From an uncultured Campylobacter sp. (GTDB taxonomy: Bacteria > Campylobacterota > Campylobacteria > Campylobacterales > Campylobacteraceae), in assembly GCF_938017615.1 (NCBI RefSeq), contig NZ_CALIJA010000129.1, forward strand, positions 1 to 30,863: a stretch of DNA of 30,863 nucleotides, written 5' to 3'. Positions 15,484-23,613 of the stretch are shown one piece after another. Within the stretch, counting starts at the first letter, position 1. Each line of letters opens with the position of its first letter. Below the pieces are notes generated by a model, which saw nothing but the letters and a program-made list of their open reading frames with translations, was not told where the DNA came from and searched no databases. The translations under genes were made by a program, and so were the position numbers.

Positions 15484-16725
15484 TTAGTACCCGTCAAAAT
15501 GCTTGGTCTTTGGCAGCACCAAATTTAGCGTGATGCCGATAATCGCGCCAAGTCCAACGCCGCTAAAGCTCATCGCGCCAAAGTCCAGCACCATACCGCC
15601 GATCGCGCAGACGAAGATGAGCGCGACGATGATCATATTGCGCGGCTCGGCCAGATCTACGCTGTTTTTTATGAGCGTCTCCATGCCCACGCTCGCGATG
15701 ATACCGAAAAGCAGCAACATAATGCCGCCGATGACGGGAGCGGGGATCGTGGAGAGCGCGGCGCCGAGCTTACCCACAAAAGCTAGCAGTATCGCTGTAA
15801 GCGCGGCAAAGGTCATGATGGCTGGATTGTAGGCCTTCGTGATGCTGACCGCGCCCGTGACTTCGGAGTAGGTGGTGTTTGGCGGTCCGCCGAAGCACCC
15901 CGCTAGCGACGTCGCTAGTCCGTCGCCAAGTAGCGTGCTTTTAAGCCCCGGGTTTTTGAGGAAATTTTCCTTCGTGACGTTGCTGATCGCAAGCATATCG
16001 CCGATGTGCTCGATCGCGGGTGCGATGGCGATAGGCACCATGTAGATTACCGCTTCGAGCTTAAAAACCGGCGCGGTGAAATGCGGCAGCACAAACCACG
16101 GCGCGTTTAAAATCGGCGTAAAATCCACGATCCCGATGAACAGCGACGCGCAGTATCCTGCCGCGATGCCGCAAAGTATCGGCACGAGGCGCAGCATGCC
16201 GCGACCAAACATCATAACGACGATAACCGCCGAGAGCGAGATAAGCGCGATAGTAAGCGACTGCCCTTGCGTGTAAAGCGCCTCTTTGCCCTTGCCCATG
16301 ACCATATTTACGGCCGCGGGCGAGAGGATGAGACCGATCGTCATGATGACGGGACCCACAACCACGGGCGGTAAAATTTTATGCAAAAACCCCTCGCCTT
16401 TGAGCCTAATAAGCAGGCTTAGAACCACGTAAAAAAGCCCCGCCGCGATCACCCCGCTCATCGTCGCGGCGATGCCCCACTCTTTCACGCCGAAGCTTAG
16501 CGGCGCGATGAACGCGAAACTGGACGCGAGAAAGATCGGCGGGACGTGTTTACGCGTGATGAGCTGAAACAGCAGCGTGCCGATGCCCGCCGTAAACAGC
16601 GCCACGGACGTATCAAGCCCCGTTAAGATCGGCACCAGCACGAGTGCGCCGAACGCGACGAATAGAAACTGTACGCCGACAAGAGCGTCGCGTAGCCTGA
16701 GATTGTAGCCTTCGTATTTTTCCAT
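15484..16725 (-). CDS. uraA: Uracil/xanthine permease (NCS2 family)
   Basis: This is an inner-membrane proton-coupled uracil importer, 413 residues, with the many hydrophobic helices expected of the 14-helix NCS2 fold. The substrate-binding glutamates are in place: AIEHIGDMLAISNV and GGPPNTTYSEVTGAV, matching Glu241 and Glu290 of E. coli UraA. The start at 16725 is chosen because the protein there aligns with the family N-terminus (MEKYEGYNLRLRDALVGVQF) and GAGGAG lies just upstream, though only about 3 nt from the ATG. The 37 extra codons that are open upstream are unlike the family. Uracil over xanthine is inferred from overall similarity. Confidence 0.92.
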   Translation of the reverse strand: MEKYEGYNLRLRDALVGVQFLFVAFGALVLVPILTGLDTSVALFTAGIGTLLFQLITRKHVPPIFLASSFAFIAPLSFGVKEWGIAATMSGVIAAGLFYVVLSLLIRLKGEGFLHKILPPVVVGPVIMTIGLILSPAAVNMVMGKGKEALYTQGQSLTIALISLSAVIVVMMFGRGMLRLVPILCGIAAGYCASLFIGIVDFTPILNAPWFVLPHFTAPVFKLEAVIYMVPIAIAPAIEHIGDMLAISNVTKENFLKNPGLKSTLLGDGLATSLAGCFGGPPNTTYSEVTGAVSITKAYNPAIMTFAALTAILLAFVGKLGAALSTIPAPVIGGIMLLLFGIIASVGMETLIKNSVDLAEPRNMIIVALIFVCAIGGMVLDFGAMSFSGVGLGAIIGITLNLVLPKTKHFDGY

Positions 16726-17419
16726 CTTCTCCTCTTTTATCTTTGCGATTTGCCTCGCGAGCGTCTTTAACGGAGCTAGTAAAAATTTAGCTTGATAGGC
16801 CATATACCTTATCTTTGCTAAATTTTTACGTCGCAACCCTTAAATCCATCTCGCGATCCTTCGCCTTGGCTCCTGTATTAAAATTTATAATACACCGACA
16901 TTCTGTAAAATTTTAACTCGCCGCAGTCGCGGACGAATAGTCCGCTCCTTTGCAAGCACTAAAAATTTATCGAAACTACACATCATCTGTCTTGAATATT
17001 TTCAAAAATTTATGCCTTTCCGCCTCATCTAAAGAAAAAATACTACGCCTTAATTTTTAAATCTGACACATCAAAAATTTTGACCTACCCAGTCGCAGAC
17101 AAGCAATATGCTCCACTCTCAGCCGTCAACCACCGGCGACCGCAAGCAGAACGAAGCAGTAGCGCCTCCAAACTGCCTGCGATCCACATTAAATGTTTTA
17201 AAATTTTAGCTTCTTTTTAAAATTTTACAACCTCGCTTTAAAATTTCGCACTCAAGCTTAAAGCAAAATTTTAAATCAAAGCCGCGTAAGCAGATCCAAA
17301 CGGACAACGACCAAAATCCGCAAACCAGCAACTAAATTCCACAAGCATAGCGGCTAAATCAAAACCTATGTAAGCAAAATCCGCCACTAAAATTTAGCGA
17401 GAGAATTTCGTCGTACGGC
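16726..17419. other. Gene-free stretch between gpsA and uraA
   Basis: No gene or RNA was recognised in these 694 bases. A short perfect hairpin (GCGGAC-gaata-GTCCGC, 16929-16945) is the only clear structure. AAATTTT runs are common between 17190 and 17280. Confidence 0.5.
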
Positions 17420-18310
17420 TCATTTTTTGCGCAGCAGATCCTTTAGGCTCGCCCTTACGTCCTTTCCATGCAAAATTTGCGCGACCTCGGTAGCGATCGG
17501 AGCGTAGATCTTGTGCTTTGCCGCGATATTTACGACCGCTTCGGTCGTAGCCACGCCTTCGGCAACCTCGCCCAACTCGCGCAGAATTTCTTCGAGCCCT
17601 TTGCCGCGCGCAAGCCCTAGTCCTACGCGGTAGTTTCGCGATAGCGCGCTCGAGGCGGTCAAAAACAAATCGCCCACGCCACTTAAGCCCAAAAAGGTCT
17701 CGTCTCGAGCACCGAAAAACTTGCCAAAGCGCGCGATCTCTACGATGCCGCGTGCGATCAAGCTCGCTCTAGCGTTATTGCCGAGCTCGAGCCCATCGCA
17801 AACGCCGCTAGCGATGGCGATGACGTTTTTATACGCGCCGCACACCTCTGCGCCGATGATATCACCACTCGTGTAGGTCTTGATGTAGGCAGGGAAGGCA
17901 CTTGCGAAAAGCTCGGCTAGATTTTCGTTACACGAGCTTACGACGAGCGCGCAAGGCAGCTTCTGCATGACTTCGGTGGCAAACGACGGGCCTGATAGAT
18001 AAGCAAGATTGCCGCGCGCGACATACGCTTCAAAAATTTCGTTCAAAAACCTACCGCTAGCCGCGTCAATGCCCTTGGAAGCGACTAGAATTTTTTGATT
18101 TTTGTAGGTGAAATTTTGATCCAGCCACTGCGCGGTTTGTTGCGCCGCGAGCGCGAAAACGAGCGCTTCGCACTCCAATGCCTCACTCACGCTTACAAAA
18201 TGCGGAATTTGCCTTGGCGTGCGCGAAGTGATGACGCATTCGTTTTTCGCGCTAAGCGCATCAAAAAGCGCGCTACCCCATTTGCCCGCGCCGATAACCG
18301 CGATTTTCAT
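17420..18310 (-). CDS. gpsA: Glycerol-3-phosphate dehydrogenase [NAD(P)+]
   Basis: GpsA reduces dihydroxyacetone phosphate to sn-glycerol-3-phosphate for phospholipid synthesis. The 296-residue protein starts with the Rossmann motif MKIAVIGAGKWGSAL. SGPSFATEV is present, as is the catalytic lysine region VCGAYKNVIAIASGVCDGLEL. The C-terminal domain includes GLSGVGDLFLTASS and GVATTEAV. The start at 18310 has AAGGA 5 nt upstream; 15 extra upstream codons are open but not family-like. In C. jejuni and other campylobacters gatB and gpsA are commonly near each other, and here gatB is the next gene upstream. Confidence 0.96.
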   Translation of the reverse strand: MKIAVIGAGKWGSALFDALSAKNECVITSRTPRQIPHFVSVSEALECEALVFALAAQQTAQWLDQNFTYKNQKILVASKGIDAASGRFLNEIFEAYVARGNLAYLSGPSFATEVMQKLPCALVVSSCNENLAELFASAFPAYIKTYTSGDIIGAEVCGAYKNVIAIASGVCDGLELGNNARASLIARGIVEIARFGKFFGARDETFLGLSGVGDLFLTASSALSRNYRVGLGLARGKGLEEILRELGEVAEGVATTEAVVNIAAKHKIYAPIATEVAQILHGKDVRASLKDLLRKK

Positions 18311-19216
18311 TATGTTCCTTTTTAAAAATTTATTCGCAAATTTGCGGTTTTTCAAATTTCATTCTCTTGAAATTCCCGCTCTTTTAAAATTTAGCCCAAA
18401 AGCGCCGACATCAGCCTGTGAAAACGCTAGCCGAAGCCACGCTTTAAAATTCGCTTTTTGAAATTTACCTCACTAAAATTTCATACTTTTAAGGTTTTGC
18501 TCTTCCGTCAAAAAACACTTTCACAAAAGGCGCGGCAGTGAACGAATGAGAATTTTGAAACTTCATTATACGTTTTAAATTTCACTCGTGCATCGCCGAA
18601 GCAAATCAAATTTTAAAAATTTTACTCAGACGCTTAAGTGCAAATTGCGCTTTTAAACCCGATTAAATCTATCAAGACGTGCTTTGAGCCTAGATGATCT
18701 GCGGTCGCTCGCCACGCTATCGTTTGGCGCGCGGTTTGCGGCACGCGCATCCGACGCAGCGATTGATTAAATTTAACCTACACATCGACTCACCACTCAA
18801 ATTCGACCCTGCGTATTCGATCCTATCCGCGCACCCGAGTTGCCGTTTTTGCTACCTCAGGCAGAGTAATTTTACGCATTCCCTGCAAGCTTTGCCGCAC
18901 TTTGACGATAGCCGTAAGTAAAATTCCTAACGGACGCGCTTCTTAAACCCCTCCGTCGCAGACCGACACTTGATGCAAACAGCCCGCACGAGAAAAAACG
19001 AGCTCAAAAGAACAAAACGTGCGCGAGGCAGAGCGGGTAGCCACCAAGATCGCGCCGAATGAAATATAACACGCAAAAGCCCTCCATTGGCGCCTGAAAG
19101 CTTTAGCTCGAAGCAAAACGCTACGGGCGGATTTAAAATTTTATCCCAGAGGCTTTATCTATCGCATACGCCGCGCCGCATTTAATTCGCTGTTCGCCGC
19201 CGCAAAAGCTGCGAAA
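18311..19216. other. Long gene-poor stretch between gatB and gpsA
   Basis: I see no supported gene in these 906 bases. The first 400 are rich in AAATTT. The segment 18690-19200 is richer in G+C and holds a 75-residue plus-strand frame (18694-18921) without a ribosome site or recognisable motif, so a decayed gene is possible. No tRNA was found. A 6-bp hairpin (19206-19228) overlaps the gatB stop and is followed on the minus strand by TTTTG, a weak terminator candidate. Confidence 0.5.
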
Positions 19217-20638
19217 TCAGCCCAGCTTCTGTTTCAGAAGCTCGTTCACCTTCGCAGGATTAAATGCGCCCTTGCCCTCTTTCATCACTTGGCCTACGAA
19301 GAAGCCGAATAGCTTGTCCTTGCCGCCGCGATAGTCTGCGACCTTGTCCTCGTTTTGGCTCATCACGCGCGCTATGATCTCCAAAATCACGCCGTCGTCG
19401 CTTACCTGCCTCAAGCCTAGCTTGTCGATGACTGAGCTTACGGCCTCGTCATGCTCCATTAAATAATCAAGTACCTCTTTGGCGGCCTTTTGCGATACGG
19501 CGCCGCCTTCGATCGCGCTTAAAAGCTCGTTCATCTTCGAGCTACCTACGGGCGAATCCTCGATCGTAACGCCGTTTTTGAGCCTGCCCGCAAGCTCGAC
19601 GGTAAGCCAGCTGACGCAGAGTTTCGGCTCGTGTCCCGCCGCGATTAGATCCTCAAAAAATCGCGCGTTTTCGTAGGCGGAGATTATGATCTCGGCGTCC
19701 TTCTCTTTAACGCCCAGCTCGCGGACGTAGCGTGCTTTTTTTTGATCGGGTAGCTCGGGAATCTGCTGCGCAGCGGCTAGCATCTCGTCATCCACGATCA
19801 CGGTTAGCAGGTCGGGATCTGGGAAGTAGCGGTACTCGGCGCTGTCTTCCTTGCTGCGCATCGGCTTGGTGATAAACTTAGCGGTGTCAAAAAGGCGAGT
19901 TTCTTGCACGACCTCTTGCTCATATTTGCCGTCCTGCCACGCTTCGATCTGACGCTCAATCTCGAACTCGATCGCTTTTTGAATAAATTTAAAAGAGTTT
20001 AAATTTTTAATCTCCACGCGCGTGTAAAGTTTTTGCTCGCCTTGCGGACGGATGCTGACGTTTACGTCGCAGCGAAACGAGCCTTCCTGCATATTCGCGT
20101 CGCTGATATTTAAAAAGCGCAAAATGCTGTGGAGTTTTTTTAGATACGCGACCGCCTCGTCCGCAGAGCGCATATCAGGCTCGCTTACGATCTCCAAAAG
20201 CGGCGTGCCGGCGCGATTTAGATCGACCAGGCTGCGCGAGCTTTCGTGGTTGTTTTTGCCCGCGTCCTCCTCTAGGTGCGCGCGCGTGATGCCGATGCGC
20301 TTGCTCTGTCCGTCCGAGGCTATAAAAAGCTCGCCGTGCTCGACGATCGGGATCGTCCACTGCGAAATTTGATACGCCTTAGGAAGGTCGGGATAGAAGT
20401 AGTTTTTGCGGTCGAATACCGACTTGCGATTGATCGTCGCATTGACGGCGGTGCCGAAGCTGATGGCTTTTTTAACCGCCTCCTCGTTTAGGACGGGAAG
20501 AGCGCCCGGAAGCGCCAAGCAGGTCGGGCATACGTGCGAATTCGCCTCGTCGCCGAAGCTCGTGGGGCAGGAGCAGAAAATTTTGGTTTTGGTATTTAGC
20601 TGGCAGTGTACCTCCAGGCCGATCACGGTTTCAAACAT
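19217..20638 (-). CDS. gatB: Aspartyl/glutamyl-tRNA amidotransferase subunit B
   Basis: GatB is the kinase and tRNA-binding subunit of GatCAB. That complex turns Glu-tRNA-Gln (and Asp-tRNA-Asn) into the correct amide form, needed where GlnRS or AsnRS is absent. The 473-residue length is normal. The start VIGLEVHCQLNTKTKIF is typical. The zinc cysteines are seen in FCSCPTSFGDE and HVCPTCLALPG. YFYPDLPKAYQISQ and the tail domain (YdgG-like helical part plus KVNELLKQKL) are intact. AAAGG precedes the ATG by 8 nt. GatA and GatC are not in the window. Confidence 0.97.
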   Translation of the reverse strand: MFETVIGLEVHCQLNTKTKIFCSCPTSFGDEANSHVCPTCLALPGALPVLNEEAVKKAISFGTAVNATINRKSVFDRKNYFYPDLPKAYQISQWTIPIVEHGELFIASDGQSKRIGITRAHLEEDAGKNNHESSRSLVDLNRAGTPLLEIVSEPDMRSADEAVAYLKKLHSILRFLNISDANMQEGSFRCDVNVSIRPQGEQKLYTRVEIKNLNSFKFIQKAIEFEIERQIEAWQDGKYEQEVVQETRLFDTAKFITKPMRSKEDSAEYRYFPDPDLLTVIVDDEMLAAAQQIPELPDQKKARYVRELGVKEKDAEIIISAYENARFFEDLIAAGHEPKLCVSWLTVELAGRLKNGVTIEDSPVGSSKMNELLSAIEGGAVSQKAAKEVLDYLMEHDEAVSSVIDKLGLRQVSDDGVILEIIARVMSQNEDKVADYRGGKDKLFGFFVGQVMKEGKGAFNPAKVNELLKQKLG

Positions 20639-20750
20639 AAACTTAACCTTTTAGAATAAAAATTTCGCGTAATTTTACAATTTTTTGCTTTAATACTCGC
20701 TTGTAGCGGCGCGCGGCAGAGGCTAAATTTTAATTTAATCGGATAGATTT

Positions 20751-20975
20751 TTACTCGCCGCCGCTAAGGAGCTTTTCTTTCAGATCGAAAACATCGACCA
20801 TCAAGCAGGTGATGATGACGCATATCACGCCGGGAGCGGTGCAGATGAAGAGGAATTTTAACCCCAAAAAATAAAATGAGGGATAGGTAAAAAAGACGAA
20901 TGCGCCGACGAAGATCAATCCGAACGACGCACCCACGAGGAAGTATAAGAAATTTCGCTTAAAATTAATGCTCAT
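20751..20975 (-). CDS. Small two-helix membrane protein (Cj1203c position)
   Basis: The 74-residue product has two hydrophobic stretches, about 9-30 (FLYFLVGASFGLIFVGAFVF) and 37-62 (LGLKFLFICTAPGVICVIIT). A charged tail follows (VDVFDLKEKLLSGGE). Its first 11 nt overlap the end of atpB, so it is probably translated with it. A small membrane gene also follows atpB in C. jejuni (Cj1203c). That recurring place hints at a role near the F0 sector or membrane, but there is no direct evidence and its function is unknown. Confidence 0.8.
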   Translation of the reverse strand: MSINFKRNFLYFLVGASFGLIFVGAFVFFTYPSFYFLGLKFLFICTAPGVICVIITCLMVDVFDLKEKLLSGGE

Positions 20976-21645
20976 CGACGATCACGGCGCCCGCTAGATA
21001 AACGTAGCTTAAAACCATGAAAATGAAAGTCTGCAAAATCGCCATAAAAGTAAGCAGCGCAAACGGTACCATCGGCACTAGCGCAGGAGCGAGAGTAAGC
21101 ATAACGAGCAGGAAGGTATCGTCGCCTTTGATATTTCCGAAAAGTCGGAAAGAAAGCGATACGACGCGCGAAAAATGCGAGACGATCTCTATGATGAACA
21201 TAAACGGAGCTAGAAGTGCTACCGGCCCCATAAAGTGCTTTAGGTAGTTGATTACGCCATGCTCGCGGACGCCCTCAAAATGGTAGTACAACCAAACGCA
21301 AAGGGTAAGTGAAAGGGTTAAATTTAGACTCGCGCTCGGCGACTCAAAGCCCGGCACCAAGCCGATAACGTTACTAAAAAACACCACGAAACCAAGCGTC
21401 GCGACTAGCGGCAGGTATTTTTTAGCGCGCTCCTCGCTACCCATAGTGTCCTTGCCGATCGTTAGCACGCCGTTTAGGTAGGCTTCGGCGATGTTTTGCA
21501 TGCCGTGAGGCACAAGCTGAAGCGAGCGAGTGGAGCAAAGCGCGACGGCTACGATGATAGCGACAACCAAAAAGAAGTAAAAAAGGTAGATAAAAGTGTG
21601 GTCGTAAGAAATTAAACCGCCAAAAAGGAAGATGTCTTTTAGCAT
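20965..21645 (-). CDS. atpB: ATP synthase F0 subunit a
   Basis: Subunit a forms the proton half-channels against the c-ring. The 226-residue protein is rich in membrane helices. The essential arginine lies in the helix with SLSFRLFGNIKGDDTFLLVM, and the C-terminal helix ends LQTFIFMVLSYVYLAGAVIV. As in other epsilonproteobacteria, atpB stands apart from the main atp operon. AAGGG lies 5 nt before the ATG, and TAAAAT about 25 nt upstream may be the -10. Confidence 0.96.
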   Translation of the reverse strand: MLKDIFLFGGLISYDHTFIYLFYFFLVVAIIVAVALCSTRSLQLVPHGMQNIAEAYLNGVLTIGKDTMGSEERAKKYLPLVATLGFVVFFSNVIGLVPGFESPSASLNLTLSLTLCVWLYYHFEGVREHGVINYLKHFMGPVALLAPFMFIIEIVSHFSRVVSLSFRLFGNIKGDDTFLLVMLTLAPALVPMVPFALLTFMAILQTFIFMVLSYVYLAGAVIVDEH

Positions 21646-22112
21646 AAAAACCCTTGATCGTTAAAATTTGAGGCGTATTTTACACTTCTATTCGTTAAAG
21701 TATATTTAAATTTGCGTCAGCGAATAAAATTTTGAGCTTTGCGAGTTCTCACACCGCTTTGCTTGCCTAGCACTTTCGTCTAGCTTGCGCGCCATTTATG
21801 CGGGGATTTTGCGTTTTTTTGGCATTTAGTTCCATATTTACAGCAAATGACAAAATTTTTGCTAGTAAGCATGAAATTTACGGCTACACTGCCAATTCGC
21901 TATTCTTGCAAAATAGAATTTAATCTAGCGTATACAGAGAAGCCCTAAGCCGGCTGTGTAGTAAAATTTATGTTTAAAGATACGAAAAGCACGATAAAAT
22001 TTACCGCGATGGCAGCGCGATAAATTCCAAGAATTCCAAGAATTCCAAGAATTCCAAGAATTACGCTCAGCTCAAAAAATCATAGTTAAAATTTAGCAAA
22101 CTCAGGACCCGA
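21646..22112. other. Divergent atpB / hrcA intergenic stretch
   Basis: No gene is recognised in these 467 bases. They contain the atpB promoter region (minus), scattered AAATTT hexamers and a 9-bp tandem repeat at 22023-22062. Confidence 0.55.
22023..22062. repeat. 9-bp tandem repeat (AATTCCAAG, 4.4 copies)
   Basis: Four perfect copies of AATTCCAAG are followed by a partial AATT. Every unit junction creates an RAATTC hexamer (AAATTC once, GAATTC three times). The repeat lies about 85 bp before the hrcA -35 and is not inside a gene. The copy number may vary between strains. Confidence 0.95.
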
Positions 22113-22145
22113 TTGCTAAAATTTTATAAAATTTATATAAAAACC

Positions 22146-22175
22146 TTGACATCCTACCACTCAATGTTGTATAAT
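22146..22175 (+). promoter_or_regulatory. Consensus sigma70 promoter of hrcA-grpE-dnaK
   Basis: TTGACA (22146-22151) and TATAAT (22170-22175) are both perfect and are separated by 18 bp. That is rare in this group, where -35 boxes are usually absent. Transcription should begin near 22182, inside the CIRCE-like operator. Confidence 0.85.
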
Positions 22176-22176
22176 A

Positions 22177-22203
22177 CTGGCAATCTTACCGAAAGAGTGC
22201 TAA
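22177..22203 (+). promoter_or_regulatory. CIRCE-like HrcA operator
   Basis: The right arm GAGTGCTAA (22195-22203) is a perfect CIRCE half-site. At the exact 9-bp spacing the left arm CTGGCAATC (22177-22185) matches 6 of 9 bases of TTAGCACTC. It starts 1 bp after the -10 box and would let HrcA repress its own operon. The degenerate left arm suggests weaker binding than a full CIRCE. Confidence 0.75.
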
Positions 22204-22205
22204 AA

Positions 22206-22997
22206 GTGAAAACGAATAAACGCGATATGATCCTGGAATCCATCATTTCCGCCTATCTCGATAGCAACACCCCGATCGGATCTTCCGAGCTGGGTGAGCG
22301 TATGGGCGTAGCGATGTCAGCGTCTAGCATTCGAATTTATTTTAAGCGTTTAAGCGACGAGGGGGCTTTGACGCAGCTTCATGTAAGCGGTGGTAGAATT
22401 CCGACGGTTGCGACGATGCAGGATTACTGGCGCGCTAGGCTTAGCTTCGACGATGAGTTAAAAATAGACGATGCTCGCGAGCTAGAAGCGGTGCTTGAGG
22501 ATTTTGAAATTTACTGTATGATTTTCAACGCCGAAAATGAAGCCTTAAGCGAAGTTATCAATCACGATAATCGCTTCATAATCCTTACATTTAGAACGGA
22601 TGAGATTATCTTAAAATACGATTTTAGAGTTTTTAAATTCCTATCAAATCTAATAGGAATTTCACTCGGAGATTTGGAGCTAGCTTCGATGCAGATCGGT
22701 CTACGCGAGCTTAGCACCAAAATTAAAGAGCTAAAAAATTCTAAAATCGAATTTCTTTGTAACGAGGTCGTAGCGTATAAAATTTTCAAAAAAGACGAGC
22801 GGTTTAAAATTTTACTCAACCCCTCGATCGCCGTAAATTTTACTAAAAATTTGATCTTCGCGCCCTATTTCGAGCACGGATTTATGGGGATCAAACGCCC
22901 CGTAAAATTCGAAGGCGAGGACGCTACGATGATCTGCGCAGGCAGCGTTTACGAGAATTACGAGAAATTTTTTAACTACGCTAAAGGAGTAGCATGA
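22206..22997 (+). CDS. hrcA: Heat-inducible transcription repressor HrcA
   Basis: HrcA represses chaperone operons by binding CIRCE and is kept active by GroEL. The 263-residue length fits Campylobacter HrcA. The N-terminal winged helix is clear (DMILESIISAYLDSNTPIGS, then SSIRIYFKRLSDEGALTQLH and SGGRIPTVATMQDYW). The frame is open from 22113, but that lies upstream of the promoter. The GTG at 22206, just after the operator, is the likely start; GTG at 22197 is an alternative. The stop overlaps grpE by ATGA. Control is by the adjoining CIRCE-like site, i.e. negative feedback. Confidence 0.92.
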   Translation: MKTNKRDMILESIISAYLDSNTPIGSSELGERMGVAMSASSIRIYFKRLSDEGALTQLHVSGGRIPTVATMQDYWRARLSFDDELKIDDARELEAVLEDFEIYCMIFNAENEALSEVINHDNRFIILTFRTDEIILKYDFRVFKFLSNLIGISLGDLELASMQIGLRELSTKIKELKNSKIEFLCNEVVAYKIFKKDERFKILLNPSIAVNFTKNLIFAPYFEHGFMGIKRPVKFEGEDATMICAGSVYENYEKFFNYAKGVA

Positions 22998-23569
22998 GCC
23001 ATAAATTTAAAGAGCACGGCGATAAAAACGCAGCGTGCGATAGTGAAGAAAAAGAGGTTTGCGAGCAGTGCGCGTCAGAGGCGAGCGAGCCACAAGAGGC
23101 GCAGACATGCGACGATACCGATGCGCAGATACAAAAGCTTCAAAACGAGCTAAGTGAGATTACCGATAAATTTTACCGCGCCAATGCGGATTTTGAAAAT
23201 CTCAAAAAACGTTTGGAAAAAGAAAAAGATAGCGCTGTTGCTTACGCTAGCGAGAGCTTTGCAAAAGATCTGCTGCCTATTATCGACGCACTTGAGGAAG
23301 CCGCCAAAATTGATGTGGAAGGTAATGAGCTTGCAGATAAAATTGAAGTCGGCGTAAAACAATGTCTAAGCCTTTTTACAAAGACTTTTGAAAAATACGG
23401 TATCGTGCCGATAGCGACGGATGCAGGATTCGATCCTAGCGTGCATAACGCGATCTCGATGATCGAGGCAGAGGGTGCAAACTCGGGCGATATAGTTCAG
23501 GTCTATCAAAAAGGCTATATGTATAAGCAGCGCGTTTTGCGCGCCGCTATGGTAGTAGTGGCGAAATAA
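22994..23569 (+). CDS. grpE: Nucleotide exchange factor GrpE
   Basis: GrpE releases ADP from DnaK. The 191-residue protein has an acidic, Cys-containing N-terminal part (ACDSEEKEVCEQCASEASEP), which is variable in the family. The dimerising coiled coil follows (QKLQNELSEITDKFYRANAD, then FENLKKRLEKEK). The C-terminal beta domain is VHNAISMIEAEGANSGDIVQ and YMYKQRVLRAAMVVV. The start overlaps hrcA by 4 nt with GGAG in front. dnaK follows after 44 nt. Confidence 0.96.
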   Translation: MSHKFKEHGDKNAACDSEEKEVCEQCASEASEPQEAQTCDDTDAQIQKLQNELSEITDKFYRANADFENLKKRLEKEKDSAVAYASESFAKDLLPIIDALEEAAKIDVEGNELADKIEVGVKQCLSLFTKTFEKYGIVPIATDAGFDPSVHNAISMIEAEGANSGDIVQVYQKGYMYKQRVLRAAMVVVAK

Positions 23570-23613
23570 TCGCTCAAATTTTAAAATTTTAAATTCAACA
23601 CAAAGGATAACAA

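Noticed and set aside
18694..18921. 75-residue plus-strand open frame between gatB and gpsA
   Set aside because: It has no ribosome site and no family features. A decayed gene is possible but cannot be supported.
18311..19216. tRNA or other structured RNA gene in the long gene-poor stretches
   Set aside because: I looked for T-loop-like GTTCGA and matching acceptor stems in the gene-poor stretches and found none.
22113..22205. Longer hrcA start (31 extra codons)
   Set aside because: The extension covers the -35, -10 and most of the CIRCE-like operator and lies upstream of the likely transcription start.
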